Below are positions 35,050 through 43,781 of a stretch of 64,000 nucleotides of DNA, in pieces. A model generated the notes under the pieces. It saw nothing but the letters and a program-made list of their open reading frames with translations, ran no database searches and was not told where the DNA came from. Numbering within the stretch: the stretch's first letter is position 1; each line of letters opens with the position of its first letter. This DNA is from JAYFQF01 sp034927285 (lineage in GTDB: Bacteria; Bacillota; Peptococcia; DRI-13; UBA5745). Location of the stretch: positions 1 through 64,000 of the forward strand of contig JAYFQF010000010.1 in NCBI GenBank assembly GCA_034927285.1, written 5' to 3'. The translations under genes were made by a program, and so were the position numbers.

Positions 35050-36424
35050 CGTCTGCCAGCTCCTTTTTCATTATCCTCAACGCAGTTTCCGGGTAATGGG
35101 GAGTCAAAAGTCCCATAGCCGCCAGAATATAGCGGCGGTCCACCAGGATCCGGGCCTTCTGGGGCCGCAGGGAAAATGGGTCCGTGCCCTTGAATAGGCC
35201 GTGGGCCGCGATCTCCCGGACCCGGGGGCTGTGGATCAGGCTGCCGCCGGTGACCACGATATGCTCTACCCCGGTCAGGTCTTTGCCGGTCTGCACATAG
35301 GCAGGCCCGGCGGCGGTATAGACCTCCTCCAGTTTGCCGGCATGTCGGGACATAGCGGTTTCCACCGCCAGACAGGCTAAGGCATAGTCCAGGGACGCCA
35401 GCTCCCGGTCAGCTCCGGGCAAGGCCTCCGTATGCCGACCCAGGTATTCCACCAGCTCCAGGACCCGCTCTTCGGGCAAGCCGGAAAGCTCCGCCAGCCG
35501 CTGGGGCCCCGCCGCTTCCAGGATGCCGCGGATGCTGTAGCGCATGCCGATATCCCCTTCCACGGTACGCTTTACGTAAGGCTCCGGCAGGCCCCGGTAA
35601 AGGATGGTATCCCTGGCCGGCCCGCCTTCCGCCACAGAATACACATCCGTAGTGGCTCCGCCCACGTCCACAGCCATCAGCTGGCCCAGACCCGGTTCGC
35701 CGGGACAGCCTTCCGCCAAAAGCTCCATGGCCTGCATCACCGCCGCCGGAGTAGGGATAAGGGGACCGTCCATCAGGGCGGCCGCCTGGGAAAGGCCTTT
35801 AGCCTGGATGATCCGGTTCAGGAAGATCTCCCGGATCTGTTTTTGGCTGGGAACGGTATTCAAGACGCCGAATTTCGGCATGACATTTTCACAAAGGTAA
35901 ACCTGATGTCCTGACAGAAGACGGCCGCATTCCTGCAGAGCGCTGCGGTTTCCCGCCACGACCACAGGCCACTCCGGCGGCAAAGCCGCCAGCATCCCGG
36001 CGTTGTGCAGGATACAATCCGAATTTCCCCCGTCGGTTCCGCCCACCAAAAGCAGGATATCCGGCCGGGCCGCCAGGATTTCTTCCACATCCTCCCGGGT
36101 CAGCTGGAAAGAGTAGAACTTCAGGATCTTGGCGCCGGCTCCTAAGGTGGCCTGCCGGGCCGCCGCCACCGTCAGCTCCGGCATCAGGCCGCTGACGATC
36201 ATCTTTAAGCCTCCGGCGGCGGATGAACAGGCAAAACGCCGGTCAAAAGCCACGGGGCCGATCCGTTCCGTCAAGTCCGCCAGGGCTTTGGCAAAACCCC
36301 GGTTAATATCCGTTTCTACCGTGGTATAAGCCTCGGCGGTACCCAGTACGGTTTCCTGCTCCAGGTCCACCGCCGTGACCTTGGTATAGGTGCTGCCAAA
36401 GTCCGCCAGCAGAACCGGTTTCAT
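35039..36424 (-). CDS. glmL: Glutamate mutase-associated reactivase MutL
   Basis: 461 residues, an ASKHA-fold ATPase of the MutL (GlmL) family: ADFGSTYTKVTAVDLE phosphate-1 loop at the N-terminus, LLVGGTDGGNSDCILHNAG, and VDVGGATTDVYSV. It is always found between glmS and glmE and is thought to restore inactivated glutamate mutase by exchanging damaged cobalamin. It overlaps glmS by 4 bases and glmE by 11, so the three are tightly coupled. Not related to the mismatch repair MutL. Confidence 0.95.
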   Translation of the reverse strand: MKPVLLADFGSTYTKVTAVDLEQETVLGTAEAYTTVETDINRGFAKALADLTERIGPVAFDRRFACSSAAGGLKMIVSGLMPELTVAAARQATLGAGAKILKFYSFQLTREDVEEILAARPDILLLVGGTDGGNSDCILHNAGMLAALPPEWPVVVAGNRSALQECGRLLSGHQVYLCENVMPKFGVLNTVPSQKQIREIFLNRIIQAKGLSQAAALMDGPLIPTPAAVMQAMELLAEGCPGEPGLGQLMAVDVGGATTDVYSVAEGGPARDTILYRGLPEPYVKRTVEGDIGMRYSIRGILEAAGPQRLAELSGLPEERVLELVEYLGRHTEALPGADRELASLDYALACLAVETAMSRHAGKLEEVYTAAGPAYVQTGKDLTGVEHIVVTGGSLIHSPRVREIAAHGLFKGTDPFSLRPQKARILVDRRYILAAMGLLTPHYPETALRIMKKELADDGD

Positions 36425-36969
36425 CGGATCCTCGCCTCCGCCTTTTCTGCGCCGCCGAAGTTTTCCCGGCGCGCAGTCTCAGCCGCCGGACCTTCTTCCA
36501 GCCCTTCCTCCGGTCCTTCCCCCGGCGCCTCTAAAGAAATCTCTCCCGCCTTTTCTTCCGGTACGCCCAAAAGCTCTTTTAAGGCCCGGATTACCGCCTC
36601 CGGCGCCGTATTGGGAGGAAAAGCCATGGTAAACCCCATATCCTTAAAACGTTTTTCTACCTCGGCAAAATTCTGCTTGCCGATAACGATATTTCCGCCG
36701 ATCAGCAAGGGGATCTCTCCAAGGCCGGCTTCCACGCATTTTTCCCGCATCCCCCGGCAGTCCAGCTCTCCCTGGCCGTACAGGGATCCGATGACGATGG
36801 CGTCGGCGCCGGTCTCGATGGCGGCGGCGATAAACTCCTCCTGGGATACCATCACGCCCAGGTTTGCCACTTCAAAACCTGCCTCGGTAAAGGCGTGGTA
36901 CAAAATTTTGTTTCCCACGGCATGAACGTCGGAACCGATGACGCCCAGAACCAATGTCTTTTTTTCCAC
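36421..36969 (-). CDS. glmS: Methylaspartate mutase sigma subunit, with unusual C-terminal tail
   Basis: 182 residues. Residues 1-137 are the complete B12-binding Rossmann domain: VIGSDVHAVGNKIL contains the cobalt-ligating His of DxHxxG, and GSLYGQGELDC and LLIGGNIVIGKQ follow. Normal GlmS proteins end at about 137 residues; here about 45 extra residues rich in Glu, Gly and Pro (SLEAPGEGPEEGLEEGP) and then basic follow before the stop inside mutL. First gene of glmS-mutL-glmE-mal-mesaconase; a promoter lies 60-90 bases upstream. Confidence 0.95.
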   Translation of the reverse strand: MEKKTLVLGVIGSDVHAVGNKILYHAFTEAGFEVANLGVMVSQEEFIAAAIETGADAIVIGSLYGQGELDCRGMREKCVEAGLGEIPLLIGGNIVIGKQNFAEVEKRFKDMGFTMAFPPNTAPEAVIRALKELLGVPEEKAGEISLEAPGEGPEEGLEEGPAAETARRENFGGAEKAEARIR

Positions 36970-37026
36970 AGAAGCGCCCCCTTATGCTTGTTTCCTTCAG
37001 GGATTTACCACTTGTTCTATGTTTAT

Positions 37027-37055
37027 AATTTATATTAGACTATAACAATTGTCAA
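37027..37055 (-). promoter_or_regulatory. Promoter of the glmS operon with overlapping AT palindrome
   Basis: Minus strand TTGACA (37055-37050), 17-base spacer, TAAATT (37032-37027). Within it TTATA-N6-TATAA (37030-37045) is a near-perfect palindrome that could be the operator of the GntR regulator encoded upstream. Confidence 0.6.
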
Positions 37056-37278
37056 TATCGGAAAGAGTAAAATTAAGGAAACAATATTTTTGCTCTTTTG
37101 GCAGGCGCACATCCCGGTTTCTCATATAAGCCGGCAGCCCGGCCTCCCATACGGGAACATATCCCGGCTTTTCATCAGGGCAGCTTTTGCTCCCGGGAAA
37201 TCCTTTTCGGAAAGAGGCCGCCGGATGAGGATAGTATCCCGCCTCTCCCCGGATTTATCACAAAAAAGGCCTTTCCGT
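37056..37278. other. Intergenic region between gntR and the glmS promoter
   Basis: About 220 bases without a gene; no strong terminator for the upstream citDEF-gntR transcript could be identified, so read-through into glmS remains possible. Confidence 0.35.
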
Positions 37279-38409
37279 TCAAAACTCCGCTCCCCGGGCC
37301 AAAAGGGGTTTATTGGCGGCGGTATAACTGTTTTTGGCCTTCAGCTCCCCGATCCGCTCCTGCAAATACAAAAGGGACCCTTCATCTGCCCGATAGGCGC
37401 AAAGAACCCTGCGCCGGGCCCGGGTATTCAAAAGCTCCAGCGTATCCCTGCGGCAAAAGACATCATAATCCCGGGGCAAAAGCACCGCTTCTTTACCTTC
37501 AAGCCAGCCCGCCAGGCTCTCCCGGTCTTCCAGAAGGCAGGAAGGCGAAAGCTTTAAGCCGGGAGCATAGGACCGGCAGCTATTACGCAGCCTTGCCTCA
37601 AATTGAGGGCTGGCGCTGAGAATGCCCACACCGCCCCGGCGCGCCTCCGCCGCCGTATCCCGGTCTGCCCCCGCCAGGCCTTCCCCCAGGGAGCCCGCCG
37701 GGTCTGCCCCCGCCGGACCGGCCAAAGCCGCCCTTCCGGCGTGAGCCTCCTCCAGGGCCAAAGCCGCCAGCTCCCCGGCGCAAGCCTCTTCCAGAGCCAA
37801 AGCCACCCTCATCAGCTTCTCCTTTTCCGGAATCACTTCCTCCAGGGCGGCAAAGCAGGCCGGGGTGGTCAAAATCAAGTCCATTTCCTCCCCCAGCTTA
37901 TAAGGATTGACCAGGGCCTCCCGCAGGGAGCAGGGAAAGATCCGTACCCCTTCCAGGCTTTTCAGCTGATCCGCCGCCTGGCGCAGTATCTCCGGCTCAT
38001 TTTCCACCATGGCAATTTTGATTTCCGTTTCTTCCTGAGAGCGTTCCCTAAGCTTCAGCTCAAAAAAAATGCCGACTTCCGCCAAAGTGAACTCCAGATC
38101 CGCCAATTGGTCCAGCAGCCCGTCGATGGCTTTCATGGCCCGGTCTTTACGGCTTTGCTGGCTTTCCCTCAGTTCCCGGACAAAAGTTCCCCGGCCCCGG
38201 GTCATCTCGAGGGCTCCCAGGGCTTCCAGCTCATCGTAAGCGTGCTTGATGGTGCCCCGGGCCAGCCCCATGCCGTCGGCCAGCTGCCGTACCGTAGGCA
38301 GCTGGGTCCCTGCCGGCAGGTTTCCGCTTTTGATATCCCCGTGGATCAGCTGGACCAGCTGTTGATAAGCCGGCAGCCTGCTGTCGGGATTAATCGTATA
38401 TTTGCGCAA
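37279..38409 (-). CDS. GntR-family regulator of the citramalate lyase / methylaspartate cluster
   Basis: 376 residues from a TTG start preceded by AAGGCGGAG. Residues about 10-75 are a GntR winged helix (QLVQLIHGDIKSGNLPAGTQLPTVRQLA cut here by its turn; GLARGTIKHAYDELEALG). The rest is a long C-terminal part with an amphipathic helix bundle and an alpha/beta region that I cannot assign to FadR, HutC or MocR types. Residues about 200-260 are an Ala/Gly/Glu-rich insert built from repeated DNA. Lies after citF on the same strand and before glmS, so it probably controls one or both units. Confidence 0.8.
   Translation of the reverse strand: MRKYTINPDSRLPAYQQLVQLIHGDIKSGNLPAGTQLPTVRQLADGMGLARGTIKHAYDELEALGALEMTRGRGTFVRELRESQQSRKDRAMKAIDGLLDQLADLEFTLAEVGIFFELKLRERSQEETEIKIAMVENEPEILRQAADQLKSLEGVRIFPCSLREALVNPYKLGEEMDLILTTPACFAALEEVIPEKEKLMRVALALEEACAGELAALALEEAHAGRAALAGPAGADPAGSLGEGLAGADRDTAAEARRGGVGILSASPQFEARLRNSCRSYAPGLKLSPSCLLEDRESLAGWLEGKEAVLLPRDYDVFCRRDTLELLNTRARRRVLCAYRADEGSLLYLQERIGELKAKNSYTAANKPLLARGAEF
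37640..37830. repeat. In-frame duplications inside the GntR regulator gene
   Basis: A 39-base duplication (copies starting at about 37744 and 37783) encodes two versions of ALALEEAxAG; nearby GGTCTGCCCCCGCC is also repeated. Both preserve the reading frame. Confidence 0.65.
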
Positions 38410-38474
38410 TGTTCTCCGCCTTCTTTGCTGATCTATTTTTTGCGAACAGGGCACGACCGGCGGCCCTGTCTTTT

Positions 38475-39890
38475 TTATGGCCGTTCCGGCCGGGGCATAT
38501 AAACGGTGTCCTGCAGCCCTCCGTCCCGGCCGATCACCTTTGCCAGCGGCTTTTGGGTCATGGCGGGCCGCTTCGGCACCCCGGTGATTTTTTCCGCTTT
38601 TGCCTTCAGCTCCTCTGCCGGAAGCACCGGCAGGCCCGCCTCCTTCAACCGCAGAGCCAGCTCCTGCCGCCGGGGGTTTACGGCGATGCCCCGCTGCGTC
38701 ACCAGCACGTCCACATCCCGGCCGGGAGTGGAAACGCACAGCACCCGGTCGGTAAGGATGGGCAGACGCCCCCGAAACAGCGGGGCAATGATGATGGCCA
38801 GCCCGGCGCCCGCCGCGGTATCGCTGTGGCCCCCGGAGCCGCCCATCAGGACGCCGTTGGAATCCGTATGCACATTGACGTTGAAATCGATGTCGATCTC
38901 CGTGGCCCCCAGGATCACCACGTCCAGGCTGTCCACCACGGCGCTTTTTGCGCCGGGAGAAGCATATTGCAGGGCGGAAATCTCCCGGTGCCGGGGGTTG
39001 TTCCGGATGGACTCCACCGCCTCCAAGTCAAAGCACTGGACATCCAGCAGCGATTCAAAACAGCCCTCGTTCAGCATATCCACCATATAGCCGGTGATGC
39101 CGCCCAGACCGAAGCTGCCCACGATCTTTTCCTCCTTCATCCGGTCCTTCAGGAATTTGGCCGCGGCTAAAGAAGCTCCGCCGGCCCCGGTCTGAAAGGA
39201 AAACCCGTCTTTGAGAAGCCCCGAGGCCCGGATCACTTCGGCGGCCTTTTCCGCCATCACCAGCCCCACCGGATCTCGGGTGATTTTCGTGGTGCCGGAC
39301 ACGATGCCGGCGGCGTCGCCGATTTCTTCCGCGACTACCACGTAATCCACATAAATCTCGGGGATAGACCAGTCCCGCAAAGGATAAGGCACCAGATGGT
39401 CGGTGACGGCAATCACTTTTTTGGCCGCCATGGCGTCGGCAAAGGCATAGCCCAGGCTGCCGCAGGCGGACTTGCCGTATTTACCGCTGAGGTTTCCCCT
39501 GGGGTCGCTGGCGGGAGCGGCGATAAAGGCCAGGTCCACCGGTGTTTTGCCGGATTGGATATCCCCGGCGCGGCCGCCGTGGGTACGGAATTCCACAGGC
39601 TTTTCCAGCACGCCCTGGGAAAAACGGCGGCCGATGCCGGCAGACATATAGTCGGTCTGTACCCCGGTGACCACGCCGCTGCGGATATGATCCAGCAAGG
39701 GCAGATGGATGTCGAAAAGAGAGCTGGCATTGACGGTGAGATCCTTCAGCCCCAGGGCGGCGATTTCCGCCAGGGCCATATTCAATACATAGTCGCCGTT
39801 GCGGAGGTGATGATGAAAGGAAATGGTCATGCCGCTTTCCAGGCCGGCCAGCCGGATGGCTTCCCTCAGGGTTTTTACGACTTTATTCAT
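38475..39890 (-). CDS. citF: Citrate/citramalate lyase alpha subunit
   Basis: 471 residues of CitF, the acyl transferase subunit that swaps the acetyl group on the acyl carrier protein for the hydroxy acid. Conserved: SGMTISFHHHLRNGDYV, AGDIQSGKTPVDLAF, TGAGGASLAAAKFL and GGSGGHSDTAAGAGLAII. Compared with E. coli CitF about 40 N-terminal residues are absent. The start overlaps citE by 8 bases. In this cluster, citramalate is the likely substrate, giving acetate and pyruvate. Confidence 0.93.
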   Translation of the reverse strand: MNKVVKTLREAIRLAGLESGMTISFHHHLRNGDYVLNMALAEIAALGLKDLTVNASSLFDIHLPLLDHIRSGVVTGVQTDYMSAGIGRRFSQGVLEKPVEFRTHGGRAGDIQSGKTPVDLAFIAAPASDPRGNLSGKYGKSACGSLGYAFADAMAAKKVIAVTDHLVPYPLRDWSIPEIYVDYVVVAEEIGDAAGIVSGTTKITRDPVGLVMAEKAAEVIRASGLLKDGFSFQTGAGGASLAAAKFLKDRMKEEKIVGSFGLGGITGYMVDMLNEGCFESLLDVQCFDLEAVESIRNNPRHREISALQYASPGAKSAVVDSLDVVILGATEIDIDFNVNVHTDSNGVLMGGSGGHSDTAAGAGLAIIIAPLFRGRLPILTDRVLCVSTPGRDVDVLVTQRGIAVNPRRQELALRLKEAGLPVLPAEELKAKAEKITGVPKRPAMTQKPLAKVIGRDGGLQDTVYMPRPERP

Positions 39891-40767
39891 GCCCTTCGCT
39901 CCTTCCCAGCCCCAGTTTTTCCGCCGCCGCCATGGTTTGGCGGGCCCGGGCCACGATGGGGGCGTCGATCATTTTGCCGTGCAGCGACACGGCGCCTTTG
40001 CCCTGGGCCCGGGCCTTCCGGATAGTCTCCAGAACCTCCCAGGCATAGTCGATCTCCGGCAAAGTTGGGCTGAACACTTGGTTTATAACGCTCACATGCC
40101 GGGGAGAAATGGCGGCTTTGCCGGAAAAGCCCAGGCTTCTGGCCTGCCGGGCGTCGTCCTCCAGCCCCCGGTCGTCGTTCACGTCGGTAAAAGGCGTATC
40201 GTACACTTCCAGCCCGGCGGCCCGGGCGGCCATCACCAGACGGCTGCGGGCATACAGGATCTCCCCGCCTTCTTTGGTCCGTTTGCAGCGCAGATCCGCC
40301 GTCAGATCCTCCGCCCCCAAGAAAAGGGCTTCTACCCGGGGACTGGCGCCGGCGATGGCAAAAGCGTTTTCCACCCCCAGGGCAGTTTCGATCAGAGGCA
40401 AAAGCCGGATCGTTTCCGAAACCAGCCCCGCCTCCTTTTCAAGACCGGCAAGAAAATCCTCCAGCCGGCAGATGTCCTGAGGGCCGCTGATTTTTGCCGG
40501 CATAATCAGGTCCGGCTTTAAAGGCGCGATTTCCCGCAGATCCGCCTGCCAGTAAGGCGTGTCCAAAGAATTGATCCGCACCACCCGCCGGCAGCCTCCC
40601 GGGTCCAGAGTCTGCAAAGCGTTGCGCACCAGGATGCGGGCCGCGTCCTTTTCCTCGGGGGAAACGGCGTCTTCCAGGTCAAAAATTACGGCGTCGGCTC
40701 CCAGGGCGGCGGCGTTGATGATGATATTCGGCGTATTGCCGGGTAAAAACAGCAGAGAACGGATCAT
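39883..40767 (-). CDS. citE: Citrate/citramalate lyase beta subunit
   Basis: 294 residues, HpcH/HpaI aldolase fold. RSLLFLPGNTPNIIINAA is the typical CitE start, with DAVIFDLEDAVSPEEKDAAR holding the metal-site acids and LLPLIETALGVENA holding the catalytic Glu region. It performs the C-C cleavage of the acyl-ACP adduct. Overlaps citD by 4 bases and citF by 8, forming a tight citDEF block. Substrate (citramalyl versus citryl) cannot be told from sequence alone; context favours citramalyl. Confidence 0.94.
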   Translation of the reverse strand: MIRSLLFLPGNTPNIIINAAALGADAVIFDLEDAVSPEEKDAARILVRNALQTLDPGGCRRVVRINSLDTPYWQADLREIAPLKPDLIMPAKISGPQDICRLEDFLAGLEKEAGLVSETIRLLPLIETALGVENAFAIAGASPRVEALFLGAEDLTADLRCKRTKEGGEILYARSRLVMAARAAGLEVYDTPFTDVNDDRGLEDDARQARSLGFSGKAAISPRHVSVINQVFSPTLPEIDYAWEVLETIRKARAQGKGAVSLHGKMIDAPIVARARQTMAAAEKLGLGRSEGHE

Positions 40768-41039
40768 TCTTCCGCCTCCTTCCCCCGCAGGACGGCGGTT
40801 TCGATCCTGGCCCGGATAACGCAGTCCAGGGCCCCCCGGTCATTGAGCCGCAGCCTGGCCTTCTCTACCTGCAGCTTTTCCAGGGTCTGCCGGGCCACCG
40901 CCAGAATCTGCGGGCCAAACTGCCGGTAGACCACGGACTCCAATTGGATTTCCAACCCTTCCCCGCAGGGCTCCAGCTCCACATAGACGTCGCTGGACTC
41001 CAGGGTGCCGGCGGAAGCCCGTCTTACAATCTCAGTCAA
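40764..41039 (-). CDS. citD: Citrate/citramalate lyase acyl carrier protein
   Basis: 91 residues. ASAGTLESSDVYVEL holds the serine (Ser15/16 region) to which the phosphoribosyl-dephospho-CoA prosthetic group is attached by CitX. Start is TTG 41039 with AAAGGAGG 10 bases upstream; no ATG is available. First gene of citDEF, diverging from citC across a 175-base promoter region. Confidence 0.93.
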   Translation of the reverse strand: MTEIVRRASAGTLESSDVYVELEPCGEGLEIQLESVVYRQFGPQILAVARQTLEKLQVEKARLRLNDRGALDCVIRARIETAVLRGKEAEE

Positions 41040-41091
41040 TTTGGGCCAGCCTCCTTTCAGCCTGAAAATTGTACTAGATCAATCTGCCTTT

Positions 41092-41121
41092 ATTATATGA
41101 TATAATCCTCTTCATTTTCAA
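41092..41121 (-). promoter_or_regulatory. citDEF promoter with overlapping palindrome
   Basis: Minus strand TTGAAA (41121-41116), 18-base spacer, TATAAT (41097-41092). ATTATAT-C-ATATAAT overlaps the -10 and could be an operator. Further downstream TTGTACTAGATCAA is a second imperfect palindrome. The divergent citC promoter may use TATACT at 41165-41170. Confidence 0.65.
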
Positions 41122-41222
41122 CAGCTGTTTGAAAAAAATACTATTCAAGAAACAACCGGTAGGGTATACTGAAAGGAACAGAAAACCTCCCCCCTTGCCG
41201 CCGCTATCGTGAGGTGATGATG

Positions 41223-42221
41223 ATGGAGCTTGAATTCGGTTATCCTTTTACCGGCCCACAGCAAAAAAGCCTGGCCGCTTTTCTGGCGGCCCAGGGGCTG
41301 GGCTATGATGAAGACATTGAATTCACCGTAAATCTGGTGGAAAACCGGCAGCTTATCGCCACCGGCTCCCTGGCGGGCTACGTTTTAAAATGTCTGGCGG
41401 TGGAAACCGGGCGGCAGGGCCAGGGACTGATGGCCTTGCTGGTCACCGAGCTGCGCAAGGAAGCCTTTGCCCGGGGCCAGGATCAGCTCCTGGCCTTCAC
41501 CAAGCCCGCAAACAGCCTGCTCTTTGAGTCCCTGGGCTTTTTCCCCGTGGCCGCCACCGCCGACGCCTGCCTGTTGGAGAGCCGCCGAAACGGCGTGACG
41601 GACTTCGTCCGCTCCTTGCAAGGCCCTCTCCGGGGGGGACGGATCGGCTGTATCGTAGCTAACTGCGACCCCTTCACCAGAGGCCACCGCTATCTGACAG
41701 AAACCGCCGCCGCCGCCTGCGACTGGCTGTATCTGCTGATCCTCTCCGAGGACCGGGGGCTTTTTTCCGCCGGAGACCGGCTGGCTTTGGCCCGGGAAAA
41801 TACGGCGGACCTGCCCAACGTTTCCGTCCACCCCACCGGCGTTTACCAGGTTTCCCGGGCAACCTTTCCCGAGTACTTCCTCCGGGACAAAACCCGGGCC
41901 GCCGAGATCAGCTGCCGGCTGGACCTGACGATCTTTGCCCGGCATTTTGCCCCGGCCCTGGGAATCAGCCGCCGCTTCGTGGGTACGGAACCTTTGTCTT
42001 TGGTGACCCGGGAATATAACGAACAGATGAAAGCCTTTTTGCCCGGCCTGGGCATTGCCGTGGAGGAGATTCCCCGCCTGGAGGTAAAGGGCGGGCCCGT
42101 CAGCGCCAGCCGGGTACGGGCTTTGTGGCGCCAGGGCGATCTGGCGGAACTGGCCCCTTTGGTGCCGGAAGCCACCCGGCGCTTTTTACGGCAGACGGCG
42201 GCAAAACAGCTTTCGGATTGA
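41223..42221 (+). CDS. citC: [Citrate/citramalate (pro-3S)-lyase] ligase
   Basis: 332 residues. An N-terminal GNAT-like domain (CLAVETGRQGQGLMALLVTEL) followed by a nucleotidyltransferase domain with IGCIVANCDPFTRGHRYL, the HxGH-type ATP site, and GGPVSASRVRALWRQG. It acetylates the CitD prosthetic group with acetate and ATP, switching the lyase on. GAGG is 8 bases before ATG 41223; earlier in-frame GTG/ATG codons at 41214-41220 lie too close. Head of the divergent activation/maturation operon. Confidence 0.93.
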   Translation: MELEFGYPFTGPQQKSLAAFLAAQGLGYDEDIEFTVNLVENRQLIATGSLAGYVLKCLAVETGRQGQGLMALLVTELRKEAFARGQDQLLAFTKPANSLLFESLGFFPVAATADACLLESRRNGVTDFVRSLQGPLRGGRIGCIVANCDPFTRGHRYLTETAAAACDWLYLLILSEDRGLFSAGDRLALARENTADLPNVSVHPTGVYQVSRATFPEYFLRDKTRAAEISCRLDLTIFARHFAPALGISRRFVGTEPLSLVTREYNEQMKAFLPGLGIAVEEIPRLEVKGGPVSASRVRALWRQGDLAELAPLVPEATRRFLRQTAAKQLSD

Positions 42222-42258
42222 GCCGGCGAAACGGCTTTCGCCCGGAAAGGAGGCTCCT

Positions 42259-43179
42259 ATGCCTTATTCCCATAAAATGCAGAAAAGTCACCTCTACAGC
42301 GTCTTTTACGCTCCCCGGGGCCGGCAGCGCATCTACGAGCTGGGCATCCAGCTTTCCCAGCTGTACTTAAGCCCTTTCGACCATATTATCGGCATTGTGG
42401 GTGAGCCCGGCTCCGGAAAAAGCATGCTGATCAAAGGCATGTTTCCCGGCCTGGAACTGACCAACGACGACAACGGCGTCAATATCCGTCCCCTGCCCCT
42501 TTTAGAGCAGGATCAGGAGAATCTCTTTTTTGTCCCGCATACTTATCATGTGGACATCCGTTTCGAAACCGGCTTCACCCAAATGCAGACTCTGGCCGAC
42601 GCCATCATGGAGGCGGTGCGGCGGGATAAGCGGGTGATTGTGGAGCATTTTGACCTGGTCTATCCCTTTTTGCCCCGAAACGCCGACTTATTGCTGGGCA
42701 TCGGGGAGGAAGTGATCATCACCCGTCCCGGCCTCTTCGGCCCCGACCCCCGGGATCTCTATGAAAAGGTCAGTAAATCCCTGGCCATGCGCCTGATGGC
42801 CCACACCGCCGAAGACCTTTGCGAGAAATTTATGCCTCCGGAGGAACTGGCCCGCTGCAAGCACGACGACGTCAAGCACGGCTTCATCCTGGCCTTTGAG
42901 GATAAAGAACCGGAGATCGACTTGGCGGAACTGGAAGCCAAAGTAAAGGAAAGCATCGCCCAGGACCTGCCCATCTGCTATCTGGATGAGGAACACATCA
43001 CCATCGACGGCGAACCCCACCTGTGCACCGGGCCCCGCACCCACGTGCCCCGGACCGGCATGATCAAAGGCTTCCGGCTTTTGCAGCATTTTATTCACGA
43101 TGAACGCAACGACCGTTACCTGATGGTGGGGCTGGTGGGGGAGGATTCCCAAAGCCGGCTGGACATCATCAGTATGTAA
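42259..43179 (+). CDS. P-loop ATPase of unknown role in the lyase-maturation operon
   Basis: 306 residues. HIIGIVGEPGSGKSMLIKGM gives a clear Walker A (residues 48-55). No transporter, kinase or AAA signature follows; later parts include VIVEHFDLVYPF and a C-terminal GEPHLCTGPRTHVPRTG rich in His, Cys and Arg. It resembles a family annotated as alanyl-tRNA synthetase second additional domain proteins, which I recall from similar glutamate-fermentation clusters. AAAGGAGG is 6 bases before the ATG. Between citC and citXG it may aid lyase maturation or regulation, but there is no direct evidence. Confidence 0.65.
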   Translation: MPYSHKMQKSHLYSVFYAPRGRQRIYELGIQLSQLYLSPFDHIIGIVGEPGSGKSMLIKGMFPGLELTNDDNGVNIRPLPLLEQDQENLFFVPHTYHVDIRFETGFTQMQTLADAIMEAVRRDKRVIVEHFDLVYPFLPRNADLLLGIGEEVIITRPGLFGPDPRDLYEKVSKSLAMRLMAHTAEDLCEKFMPPEELARCKHDDVKHGFILAFEDKEPEIDLAELEAKVKESIAQDLPICYLDEEHITIDGEPHLCTGPRTHVPRTGMIKGFRLLQHFIHDERNDRYLMVGLVGEDSQSRLDIISM

Positions 43180-43261
43180 AACGTACGGGGACGGACCGGC
43201 CCTCCGGCAGGGCACGCAGCCCGGCCTGTGTTCATTCGGCAGGCAACGCAGCGGGACTGTG

Positions 43262-43304
43262 TTTACCGGGATTTAGTTATGTTTTTATTGCAAATCCCGG
43301 TAAA
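43262..43304 (+). terminator. Perfect 13-bp hairpin after the P-loop ATPase gene
   Basis: TTTACCGGGATTT pairs exactly with AAATCCCGGTAAA around a 17-base loop, followed by TTTTCCC. It could be a terminator or attenuator separating citC and the ATPase gene from citXG. Confidence 0.55.
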
Positions 43305-43781
43305 TTTTCCCGGCCGTCTGTCGGGAAAAGACATCCTATTATTTTATTCTTGCCCAGAGGACGAATTGCCGATATCCGCCCTCGATATCCTGTTTCTGTC
43401 TCCTCCGCAAGGGAAAACCAGATGTTCAGAGAGGCTTTACCGGGATTCGCTTTAAAAACATCGCATTTTTCCGGTAAACAAAGGTCATCAGCGGTGAGGA
43501 GTCCTTTCCTTGTCCTTATCCCCCTCATCCAGGTCCTGATCCCTGCCTTTTTAATCTTTGGCCTTTTCCAACCCTTATCCAGAGGAACGCAGCTTCTGCT
43601 TAACGCTAAAGCTCCGGCCCATCTCAACCACGCCCTTATCCACAGAGCAGCAGCTACTGCCGGTCTTAATCAATCCTTTTGGTCACCCCGGCGGCGGCCG
43701 CCCGTTGATTCTTTGAGCATGATACGACGTACAAATCATTCATCCCAGATAAAAAACCGCTATGACAAAGAGGATCGCCAA
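43305..43781. other. Gene-free stretch before citXG
   Basis: About 480 bases. The citXG reading frame stays open upstream to 43350 but shows no homology or start signal there. A second partial copy of the TTTACCGGGATT word occurs at about 43437. No promoter is obvious. Confidence 0.35.

Noticed and set aside
43350..43781. Upstream extension of the citXG frame
   Set aside because: The frame is open but has no start signal, no similarity to CitX, and contains a hairpin-related word; the ATG at 43782 is better supported.
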